NCBI GenBank assembly: GCA_020636005.1 | Contig: JACJYR010000006.1 | Location: 201,715 to 265,714, forward strand | Source: Lewinellaceae bacterium | GTDB lineage: Bacteria; Bacteroidota; Bacteroidia; Chitinophagales; Saprospiraceae | Direction: 5' to 3' | DNA: 64,000 bases | In this document: positions 35,241 through 43,081 of the stretch, one piece after another | Numbering within the stretch: position 1 is the first letter of the stretch | Layout: each line of letters starts with the position of its first letter | Notes under the pieces: model-generated | Database searches by the model: none | What the model saw: only the letters and a program-made list of their open reading frames with translations | What the model was told of the DNA's origin: nothing | Translations under genes and position numbers: made by a program

Positions 35241-35280
35241 AAAATGCAATGCCATCACAACTTGGGAGGCATTGCATTTT
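35241..35280. terminator. Hairpin flanked by A- and T-runs in an intergenic region
   Basis: AAAATGCAATGCC (35241-35253) pairs perfectly with 35268-35280 around a 14-nt loop. An A-run precedes and ATCATTTTTA follows. It lies between two minus-strand giant genes and can stop transcription from either side. Confidence 0.55.
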
Positions 35281-35454
35281 ATCATTTTTAACCAAACTTG
35301 CAATTTGCAGGCCAATAAAGAAAAGCCTGAAATTGTTGAAATGAGTTATCAGGAATTATTGAGTCTTTTGAAAACCAGGTGATTAGCCATTCCGCTTTTC
35401 AACGTACTTGCAAAAATCTTCATTCCCGATGTCGAATCTATGTTGTCGAATAGG

Positions 35455-35487
35455 TGACCGGCAACTGGAAAAACCAATCGCCGGTCA
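35455..35487 (-). terminator. Hairpin just after the seven-repeat gene
   Basis: TGACCGGC (35455-35462) pairs with GCCGGTCA (35480-35487), with an inner TGG/CCA pairing around AAAAA. It lies 12 bases beyond the stop of the minus-strand gene; no T-tract follows. Confidence 0.4.
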
Positions 35488-35499
35488 TCTTTCACGCAT

Positions 35500-38400
35500 T
35501 TAATTTTTCGTCGTCTGTACGGGCAGGCAAATCTGCGCCGGGCAGTTCACATCTATCAAATAGGTTTCAACCTCCCCACTGTTCAGGTAACCGCCAGGCG
35601 TTGTCGGCTGGGTGTTGCTCAAGCGTACGACCAAACCGATGTTCGTACCAGTAGTTGCAGTTGATGGCACTGTGATGGTCATGTAACCTGGGAAGCTTCC
35701 ACCACTGTCATCCAGGCTCACCACATGTTCGCCCGGGTCGTCGAAGTCGCCGTCGCCATTCCAGTCAATCCATGCTTCCAGGTAGGCCGTATTGCCAGTT
35801 GTATTGGTTACAGTGAAAGGCACCCTGATAGTCCCGCCTGGCACGATGTCGTAGGTAGATCCGACAACAACGCCGTCGTCATCGTCGCCGCCATCCGTGT
35901 CGTCACCGTCACCGTTGGCGCTGGGCTGGCCATCGCTGTCCGCATCTATGTTTGTACCCAGATGGAGGCCGGTAATGATACCGTGGCTTGGGCCGCCATC
36001 AGCAGCAGTAGTCGAGTAGTTGCCACCGACGGAAGCATCTGGCAAGTCTCCGTAGTCAACCGTGCAGGAGCCGGTAATTATTTCCTGCGCCGTTGCGGTG
36101 CAGCCATTAGCCCCGGTTACAGTTACCGTGTAGGTACCCGCTGTGGTCACGCTGATATTAGCTGTTGTTTCTGTGGTTGACCACAAGTAACTGACCCCGC
36201 CCGTAGCTGTGAGTGAAATCGAAGTCTGGATACAGGTCAAAGCAGTTGTCCCGGTATTGTTCGTGATGCCGGCCGTCGGCGGCGTGATGTCTTGCGTGAT
36301 GACCAGTTGAGAGGTTGCCGTGCAGCCGTTCGCACCCGTCACCGTCACCGTGTAGGTGCCGGGCGTGGTGATGCTCGTCGCTGCCGTCGCATCGCTGTTC
36401 GACCATAGGTAGCTCGTGCCGCCCGTGGCCGTCAGGTCTATCTGCGTGGTCGTACAGGTCAGGACGGTTGTCCCTGTGTTGTTCGTGATGCCGGCAGTCG
36501 GCGGCGTGATGTCTTGCGTGATGACCAGTTGAGAGGTCGCCGTGCAGCCGTTCGCACCCGTCACCGTCACCGTGTAGGTGCCGGGCGTGGTGATGCTCGT
36601 CGCTGCCGTCGCATCGCTGTTCGACCATAGGTAGCTCGTGCCGCCCGTGGCCGTCAGGTCTATCTGCGTGGTCGTACAGGTCAGGACGGTTGTCCCTGTG
36701 TTGTTCGTGATGCCGGCAGTCGGCGGCGTGATGTCTTGCGTGATGACCAGTTGAGAGGTTGCCGTGCAGCCGTTCGCACCCGTCACCGTCACCGTGTAGG
36801 TGCCGGGCGTGGTGATGCTCGTCGCTGCCGTCGCATCGCTGTTCGACCATAGGTAGCTCGTGCCGCCCGTGGCCGTCAGGTCTATCTGCGTGGTCGTACA
36901 GGTCAGGACGGTTGTCCCTGTGTTGTTCGTGATGCCGGCCGTCGGCGGCGTGATGTCTTGCGTGATGACCAGTTGAGAGGTTGCCGTACAGCCGTTCGCA
37001 CCCGTCACCGTCACCGTGTAGGTGCCGGGCGTGGTGATGCTCGTCGCTGCCGTCGCATCGCTGTTCGACCATAGGTAGCTCGTGCCGCCCGTGGCCGTCA
37101 GGTCTATCTGCGTGGTCGTACAGGTCAGGACGGTTGTCCCTGTGTTGTTCGTGATGCCGGCCGTCGGCGGCGTGATGTCTTGCGTGATGACCAGTTGAGA
37201 GGTCGCCGTGCAGCCGTTCGCACCCGTCACCGTCACCGTGTAGGTGCCGGGCGTGGTGATGCTCGTCGCTGCCGTCGCATCGCTGTTCGACCATAGGTAG
37301 CTCGTGCCGCCCGTGGCCGTCAGGTCTATCTGCGTGGTCGTACAGGTCAGGACGGTCGTCCCTGTGTTGTTCGTGATGCCGGCAGTGGGCGGCGTAATGT
37401 CTTGCGTGATGACCAGTTGCGACGTAGCCGTGCAGCCGTTCGCACCCGTCACCGTCACCGTGTAGGTGCCGGGCGTGGTGATGCTCGTCGCTGCCGTCGC
37501 ATCGCTGTTCGACCATAGGTAGCTCGTGCCGCCCGTGGCCGTCAGGTCTATCTGCGTGGTCGTACAGGTCAGGACGGTTGTCCCTGTGTTGTTCGTGATG
37601 CCGGCAGTGGGCGGCGTGATGTCTTGCGTGATGACCAGTTGCGACGTAGCCGTACAGCCGTTCGCACCCGTCACCGTCACCGTGTAGGTGCCGGGTGTGG
37701 TGATGCTCGTCGCTGCCGTCGCATCGCTGTTCGACCATAAGTAGCTCGTGCCGCCCGTGGCCGTCAGGTCTATCTGTGGGGTCGTACAGGTCAGGACGGT
37801 CGTCCCTGTGTTGTTCGTGATGCCGGCAGTGGGGAGTGCTTTGTATTGAACCGTTATCGGGCAACATGACCCACCGCTACAGGCCCCAACTGCACCTCCG
37901 TTGACAGTGAAAGTGAAATCCCCTTCTTCTGTTATGTTATAGGTTTGGGAGGTTGCCCCGCTAATAGGGTTGCCGTCTTTGAACCATTGATAGGACGTAT
38001 ATCCGGCAGGAGCAGTCGCTGTGAGATCAATAGTGGAACCCGCACAATATTCTACTGGAACCGTTACGCAAGCTGCTGCATAATCATCTTCCAACGGACT
38101 GGCATCAGTCGGGTCTGAGTCACCATCGTATTCGGTCATGTCAGTGATATGGGATTGCAATGTTTGGGCTCCTTCTCCGGTCATCTCGACTACTAAAGTC
38201 ATGGAAACAGAAGCAGTCCCGCTGCTGATGTTGCCTATATCCCAGACATGTGTGGTAGTATTATAGGAACCTGTACCGGGAACCGCTGACACAAAGGATG
38301 TACCTGCGGGCAAAATATTGGTTACTTTAACCCCGGTTACACTGGTAGCCCCCTGATTGTTGACAGTAATGGTGAAAGTCACGTTGTCGCCGATAGCAAC

Positions 38401-38514
38401 AGTTCCGGATGTGGTGGAGACGCTTAATGACAGGTCGTTTTGACCAAAAAGGGAAAATGCCGTGCAAAACGTCACTGCCCAAACGGTCAGTAGTTTTTGT
38501 ACTGAAGGTCGCAT
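35500..38514 (-). CDS. Secreted DUF11/GEVED protein with seven near-identical Ig-like repeats
   Basis: From ATG 38514 this is 1004 residues, starting MRPSVQKLLTVWAVTFCTAF with a signal peptide cut near FGQND. An upstream in-frame ATG at 38595 would bury the signal under 27 residues. A DUF11 domain (~25-150: NVTFTITVNNQGATSVTGVK) is followed by an Ig-like domain (~160-225, SYQWFKDGNPISG, ending GGSCCPITV). Seven 74-residue Ig-like repeats follow, nearly identical (GITNNTGTTVLTCTT, GTSYLWSNSDATAATSITTP), and an eighth diverged copy. The last ~180 residues are a GEVED domain (VDYGDLPDAS, AYLEAWIDWNGDGDFDDPGE, YLNSGEVETYLIDV). There is no type A or B sorting domain; the protein ends CPAQICLPVQTTKN, a tail nearly repeated in the neighbour at 38683. 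Probably a cell-surface protein. Confidence 0.9.
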   Translation of the reverse strand: MRPSVQKLLTVWAVTFCTAFSLFGQNDLSLSVSTTSGTVAIGDNVTFTITVNNQGATSVTGVKVTNILPAGTSFVSAVPGTGSYNTTTHVWDIGNISSGTASVSMTLVVEMTGEGAQTLQSHITDMTEYDGDSDPTDASPLEDDYAAACVTVPVEYCAGSTIDLTATAPAGYTSYQWFKDGNPISGATSQTYNITEEGDFTFTVNGGAVGACSGGSCCPITVQYKALPTAGITNNTGTTVLTCTTPQIDLTATGGTSYLWSNSDATAATSITTPGTYTVTVTGANGCTATSQLVITQDITPPTAGITNNTGTTVLTCTTTQIDLTATGGTSYLWSNSDATAATSITTPGTYTVTVTGANGCTATSQLVITQDITPPTAGITNNTGTTVLTCTTTQIDLTATGGTSYLWSNSDATAATSITTPGTYTVTVTGANGCTATSQLVITQDITPPTAGITNNTGTTVLTCTTTQIDLTATGGTSYLWSNSDATAATSITTPGTYTVTVTGANGCTATSQLVITQDITPPTAGITNNTGTTVLTCTTTQIDLTATGGTSYLWSNSDATAATSITTPGTYTVTVTGANGCTATSQLVITQDITPPTAGITNNTGTTVLTCTTTQIDLTATGGTSYLWSNSDATAATSITTPGTYTVTVTGANGCTATSQLVITQDITPPTAGITNNTGTTVLTCTTTQIDLTATGGTSYLWSNSDATAATSITTPGTYTVTVTGANGCTATSQLVITQDITPPTAGITNNTGTTALTCIQTSISLTATGGVSYLWSTTETTANISVTTAGTYTVTVTGANGCTATAQEIITGSCTVDYGDLPDASVGGNYSTTAADGGPSHGIITGLHLGTNIDADSDGQPSANGDGDDTDGGDDDDGVVVGSTYDIVPGGTIRVPFTVTNTTGNTAYLEAWIDWNGDGDFDDPGEHVVSLDDSGGSFPGYMTITVPSTATTGTNIGLVVRLSNTQPTTPGGYLNSGEVETYLIDVNCPAQICLPVQTTKN
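36286..37839 (-). repeat. Seven tandem 222-bp repeats
   Basis: Unit starts at 36286, 36508, 36730, 36952, 37174, 37396 and 37618 are spaced exactly 222 bases. Units differ at only a handful of positions, for example TTGAGAGGTTGCC, TTGAGAGGTCGCC or TTGCGACGTAGCC and CCGTCGGC versus CAGTGGGC, in a mosaic pattern that suggests recombination between copies. A diverged eighth unit lies at about 36064-36285. Confidence 0.95.
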
Positions 38515-38682
38515 TTGTGTGTTGAGTTTGGTTAAAAAAAAAATTAAAACAGCCGAGGCTGAAACGGGGGAATGGGTGTAATGAGAGGGAGGCATTCAAC
38601 ACTAAAAATGCGAAAGGCCTCCAATAAAACTATGAATGATGAACGATGAATGAGGAACTGAAAAGTAGTGCAAAACCCATCG

Positions 38683-41600
38683 TTAGTTATTCCTGATGGT
38701 AGATACAGGCAAGCAAATCTGCGGGGGGCAGCACCTGTAAACAGTGATTGTCCAATCTTCTGTGTCGTCTGGGCAGGGGGGTATACCAGTTATGGTATAT
38801 CGAAAAGTATAGGTGTCAATGGGTAGGCCGTTGGGATTGAGGACGCCAGTGGAAGCATTGAAATTTGGGCCGGGGGACCCACCTATTACCGACCAAACGC
38901 CTCCAGCATTTTCTCCGGTCAGTTTTTCAAAAAGATCAATGTTGGGAAGTCCACTGCCTTCCAGACAGGTAGAGTCATTTGCAACTGCCGTGCCAGCATT
39001 GACGGGTTGGTTCACAATTACTGAAAAAGGACCGCTAATCGCAGTGCAGCCGCTCGCATTCGTCACAGTTACAGAATAGCTCGTTGTGGAAGCTGGTGAA
39101 ACTATGATAGGGGCTGTCGTTGCCCCTGTATTCCAAAGATAGGTGCCGCCGCCGCTCGCCGTCAAGGTGGTGCTGCCGCCAGCACAGATCGTATTGGTGC
39201 CGCTGATGCCCGCCGTCGGGTTGCTGTTCACCGTCACCGTCCTCGTGGCCGTAGCCGTGCAGCCATTTGCATTTGTTACCGTGACCGTGTAGGTAGTCGT
39301 TGTAGCAGGCGTCACCGTGACGGCGGCGGTAGTTGCCGCAGTGCTCCACAAATAGGTGCCGCCGCCGCTCGCTGTCAGCGTCGTGCTGCCACCAGCGCAG
39401 ATGGTGTTCGTGCCGCTGATACTGGCCGTCGGGTTGGCGTTCACCGTCACAACTGTGGAAGAAGTGTAAGTGCAGCCTTTCGAATCGGTAACAGTGACGG
39501 TGTATGTACCCGCATTTAAAGAAGAAGCATTTGCAATGGAAGGATTGTGCAGGGATGAGGTAAAACTGGCCGGCCCCGACCAACTCCAGCTTACCGCACC
39601 TGTCCCGGTTTCATTCAAAAGGATGGTTTTGCTGGCGCAAACCGGTGAGTTGCTTGTGGCAACAGCGGTAGTTGGATTTGGCATAAAACCAAAATTGTTT
39701 GCACAATCCAACTGATCGGGGGCAAAGAAAACGGCGGTTTCCACATTGTCGGTAGTCATGGTAGCACCGCAGGGAAGATCGGTAGTGTCAATCTGCAGGA
39801 CATAGGCATTTGTAAAACTGCCGGAAATCTGCAACTGGCTCCTGTTGTAAGTGCCGTTGTCCTGGCTGGGATAGGTGTCGCAAATCCTGAGCGTCCAGGT
39901 ACCCATTGCATTTTGACCATTAAAAGCATTCAATGAATTGCTGGGGCTTGCCGTTCTGTCATAATAAGGAGTAGCTACGTCGTCCACATTGTTGTCGTCA
40001 ATGGCATTGCCAGAAGCGCTATCGAGCAGCAAATCGTAATTATCGTCCTGGTCGTTGGCACTGCTGGAAATTATCGTGACAGTGGTGCCTTGTGGCGATT
40101 GGAGCGTTACCTGCAAGTCTCCCCGCCAGGTGTGGGTTGCGTTGAAGCCTACATTGATGTCGGTCACGGTCATGTTTTGGGTGACCGTAAAAGTGCGGAT
40201 TATTGGGCTGCTGCAAGGGGAAGTGCTATTGATGGCCACGCCGCCGGCAGGTGCATCATCGTACGTATAAGATCCACTAAACGGGGGATTTATAGAAAAC
40301 GAATACGCACCATCGCTGCCTGTTTCCTGGGTGGAGACAAGGGCATCCGCTCCATCAACCTGGCCATTTAAGTTATTATCCTGGTAAAGGGACACGGTCA
40401 CATGCTGTTTCCCGGCTTCCCCATTGTTAGGAACCTGGTTGCCATTGTTGTCGCTAAACACCGCCCCTGAGATCACATTCCCCGCAGAAGTCCCACAGAT
40501 AACAGTAACTATCACCTTGGCCGTGTCGCAGGGCGAACCGCCAACGTCACAAACTTTATAGGCAAAAGAATCAATACCGACAAACCCGGCTACAGGCGTA
40601 TAAGTAATAGCCCCAGTAGCAGGGTTTATGGACAATTGGCCGGAAGCTGCCTGCAAAAGCCCTGTATTTGACACACTTGCATTGCTAATATTATTTCCGA
40701 AATCGTTCGACAATACATTGATGACCACCGGGGTAGCAATGGTAGTAGTGGCCGTATCGTTGAAAGCATTCAGGTCGCAGCCGGATAGCTGGTACGATAG
40801 GATGAGATCCTGGTTGGTGTACCACCAGGTGTTGATGGTATTGAGATCGCCATAGCTGAAATTCGTATAGTTGTGGCAGGGGGGCGAACACCCATTCACC
40901 CGCACTTTTGGTGCGCCATTTCCAGGGTTCGCAGGGATGTTTACATCATCGTAAAATACTTTTTGGGTGAAACCCGGCACCGTTGGCCTGACGGGTGTCA
41001 CACCAAAACCATTGACGTTGTACTCTACGTCATAGACCGGGAAATGTACCATTCCCTGGGCATAGGTGAAATAAATGGGCACCTGGTTCGACAGGGATAC
41101 CGTGTTGTTCAGGCCATTCTTCCCGTCCCAGGGAATACAGCGTTCATAAGGTGGCGATTCGCCTATGTAGGGTGTCATCCGCTCGTAGAGGAGCACATCG
41201 GCCGTACCGGGATCGTAAAGGCCGGGTCCCGATGTTGAATCAAAATCAAGCAACACGAATATATAGCCGGTTTCGGTGACTGCGTAGGAAATGCAAAGGT
41301 CACTGGCGTTGCAATCCACCAGGACCGGATTTGAATACAGCTCCCCAATATTGCCGGATGGATAGGCAGTGATGTCAGGGTCGTTGATGAAAATCTTGTA
41401 CCGGGTGAGCGTGTTGTTCGTGTTGGCGACTGATCTTCGGTCCACCTCAAAATCCCCGGTATTTGTCACACCGGTTTCATTATAGGCCAGATTGAACGAC
41501 AATCCCCGAAAGCCGGAATTATTGAAGTCCACTTTGCTGACAAAGCCATCGAAGGTATAAAGGTAAACGTGGCCATTGAAGGGCCTGTCGTAGTAAGTGT

Positions 41601-42393
41601 AGGTAGGATCGCTTCCCTGGCTGATAGAGGGAGTCCTGAGCGACCATTTTTCCGACCAAAGGCGGCCGTTGATCGCTTGGGGGGTGCTGCCGGTTGTCGC
41701 CACGGTGATGTCCCAGAATTTTATGGCAATGACACCAGTTGATGGGGTAGTCGCATTTCCACTGAATTCGATATAATAGTCACCTGCTGAAAGTCCGGTA
41801 GGGATGAAGGTAAAAGGGTTATAACCGCTTGTCCCAACAATGGGCGCAGGCCCCGCCGAAGCCAAGGCCCATGTGTCGGCATTGGCAGTGGTGCTGTTGA
41901 TAATCTGGGGGCCATATACGATATTCCCGTTCGGGTCTTTTATCCTGAAATAGTAGGCTGTATTGATCAAATTGCCATCTGAACCATTGTTGGTGCTGGC
42001 CTGTCTGGAAAAACCCAAATAAACCTGTTCGTTGGAAGGATCACTAATTTGGATCAAAAGCCGGCCACTATGGGGGCCATCGTAAGCTGCAAAGCTGCCG
42101 TAAGTCGCCTCGTTGGCATAGAGCATCGTGACGTCCGTGGAATTGGGCGCAAGCTCCTTTGTTCCTTCTGCCCTTAGGATTGTGTTCAGGCACAAAAAAA
42201 GGAAAATTAATACTATCGGCTTGCACAGTGCATTCCGTAGAGCACTGGATCCTGTTGGCTTTTCAGGCTGGAGTTTTAACCCAAAAACAATCAGAAAATC
42301 AGGCATAAGACACCCGGCATACTGCCTTGCAATGTACAGTAATGCCCTTAAAAACCTTTTAAGGGAAAGAATCATGAGGCGTATGCCTACCAT
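38683..42393 (-). CDS. Giant secreted protein with P-domain inside an SdrD_B-like domain and Ig-like repeats
   Basis: This is up to 1236 residues. The signal core (PIVLIFLFLCLNTILRAEG) lies at ~59-77, so the true start may be ATG 42306 (MPDFLIVFG) rather than 42393. The first ~540 residues form a large unassigned beta-rich domain (AYDGPHSGRLLIQISDPSNE, DPTYTYYDRPFNGHVYLYTF). A cadherin-like segment follows (VINVLSNDFGNNISNASVSN, GFVGIDSFAYKVCD). An SdrD_B-like domain begins near 636 (SGAVFSDNNGNQVPNNGEAG). It is interrupted at ~716-850 by a proprotein convertase P-domain (THTWRGDLQVTLQSPQGTTV, AMGTWTLRICDTYPSQDNG) and resumes at ~857-899 (YVLQIDTTDLPCGATM). Three Ig-like repeats follow (SGTNTICAGGSTTLTASGG twice). 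The end is CCPPQICLPVSTIRNN, like the neighbour at 35500, with no classical sorting domain. Probably surface-exposed. Confidence 0.87.
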   Translation of the reverse strand: MVGIRLMILSLKRFLRALLYIARQYAGCLMPDFLIVFGLKLQPEKPTGSSALRNALCKPIVLIFLFLCLNTILRAEGTKELAPNSTDVTMLYANEATYGSFAAYDGPHSGRLLIQISDPSNEQVYLGFSRQASTNNGSDGNLINTAYYFRIKDPNGNIVYGPQIINSTTANADTWALASAGPAPIVGTSGYNPFTFIPTGLSAGDYYIEFSGNATTPSTGVIAIKFWDITVATTGSTPQAINGRLWSEKWSLRTPSISQGSDPTYTYYDRPFNGHVYLYTFDGFVSKVDFNNSGFRGLSFNLAYNETGVTNTGDFEVDRRSVANTNNTLTRYKIFINDPDITAYPSGNIGELYSNPVLVDCNASDLCISYAVTETGYIFVLLDFDSTSGPGLYDPGTADVLLYERMTPYIGESPPYERCIPWDGKNGLNNTVSLSNQVPIYFTYAQGMVHFPVYDVEYNVNGFGVTPVRPTVPGFTQKVFYDDVNIPANPGNGAPKVRVNGCSPPCHNYTNFSYGDLNTINTWWYTNQDLILSYQLSGCDLNAFNDTATTTIATPVVINVLSNDFGNNISNASVSNTGLLQAASGQLSINPATGAITYTPVAGFVGIDSFAYKVCDVGGSPCDTAKVIVTVICGTSAGNVISGAVFSDNNGNQVPNNGEAGKQHVTVSLYQDNNLNGQVDGADALVSTQETGSDGAYSFSINPPFSGSYTYDDAPAGGVAINSTSPCSSPIIRTFTVTQNMTVTDINVGFNATHTWRGDLQVTLQSPQGTTVTIISSSANDQDDNYDLLLDSASGNAIDDNNVDDVATPYYDRTASPSNSLNAFNGQNAMGTWTLRICDTYPSQDNGTYNRSQLQISGSFTNAYVLQIDTTDLPCGATMTTDNVETAVFFAPDQLDCANNFGFMPNPTTAVATSNSPVCASKTILLNETGTGAVSWSWSGPASFTSSLHNPSIANASSLNAGTYTVTVTDSKGCTYTSSTVVTVNANPTASISGTNTICAGGSTTLTASGGGTYLWSTAATTAAVTVTPATTTTYTVTVTNANGCTATATRTVTVNSNPTAGISGTNTICAGGSTTLTASGGGTYLWNTGATTAPIIVSPASTTSYSVTVTNASGCTAISGPFSVIVNQPVNAGTAVANDSTCLEGSGLPNIDLFEKLTGENAGGVWSVIGGSPGPNFNASTGVLNPNGLPIDTYTFRYTITGIPPCPDDTEDWTITVYRCCPPQICLPVSTIRNN

Positions 42394-43081
42394 CGGGTAC
42401 CTGCTTTCTGTTCATCCCGCCAGGAAGTTGCTTCTGTGTTGAAGTATAAAAAAGCAGACTTTGAAAGCCACCAGGGCCATCAACGGGAATTGTTGAGTTT
42501 CAAGGTTTTAACCGCTAAGGTGCGATTGGGAAAAAATCAATTTACGGGATGCAACGACCAAATCTGGCGGGTTGCAAAAGGGTGAGGTAGGTCAAATAAT
42601 ATGGCCAGTTTTGTGAGGATAGGGGGGCAAAAGATTGATTTTACTGGCCTGTAACACTTGGTAGCCAAAAATTATACCATAGGGTTTTTACTGATAAAAC
42701 CTGAAATGGCCTGCATTGTCAATAAACCAATGCAGGCCACGGGCATCTACGCTTAGGCTCATTACCACTTTGTGTTGAAATGCAGCCTCTTAGACGGAGA
42801 GGCCGGGTTGTTTGCCAACCCCTAACTGCCGGGTTTGATAACCCGGCCTTTCAAAACGAAAACGGTGCTGAAATGCCCAATACACCTCAAAGGAGGGATG
42901 AGCGAAAAGCTGATTTCTTACTTCCTATATCTGCAATCCTAACAGCAAAAAACTTAATTCACACTGTACTTAGTAACGATGAAAAAATATCTTCACCATT
43001 TTGATTTTGAAAACCCCAGGAATGGAAGGGTTTTTTAAAAATAATCCCGATGTGAAATCGGGATTATTTTTCCTTCGATCT
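42394..43081. other. Gene-free region with several hairpins
   Basis: About 690 bases between two minus-strand giant genes. It contains an 11-bp hairpin (GGCCTGCATTG 42708-42718 with 42728-42738). Two tandem stem-loops also lie at 42805-42848 that share the sequence CCGGGTT, so that GGCCGGGTT (42801-42809) can also pair with AACCCGGCC (42840-42848). A strong terminator lies at 43037-43071. A 74-codon frame over the hairpins is not credible. Confidence 0.55.
43037..43071 (-). terminator. Strong terminator of the 2429-residue protein gene
   Basis: AAAAATAATCCCGAT (43037-43051) pairs perfectly over 15 bp with 43057-43071 around GTGAA, 10 bases beyond the stop of the minus-strand gene. A T-rich run follows on that strand. 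Confidence 0.85.

Noticed and set aside
35143..35382. A 79-codon plus-strand frame between two giant genes
   Set aside because: It runs through the terminator-like hairpin at 35241-35280 and has no family pattern; too weak to call a gene.
36064..37839. Possible CRISPR array
   Set aside because: The period is 222 bases with no spacers, and the units code in frame for Ig-like repeats.
36158..37867. A 569-codon His-rich frame on the minus strand over the seven-repeat array
   Set aside because: It is an alternative frame of the real gene kept open because the 222-bp unit is a multiple of three and stop-free in that frame; its composition (His, Asp, Arg runs) is not protein-like.
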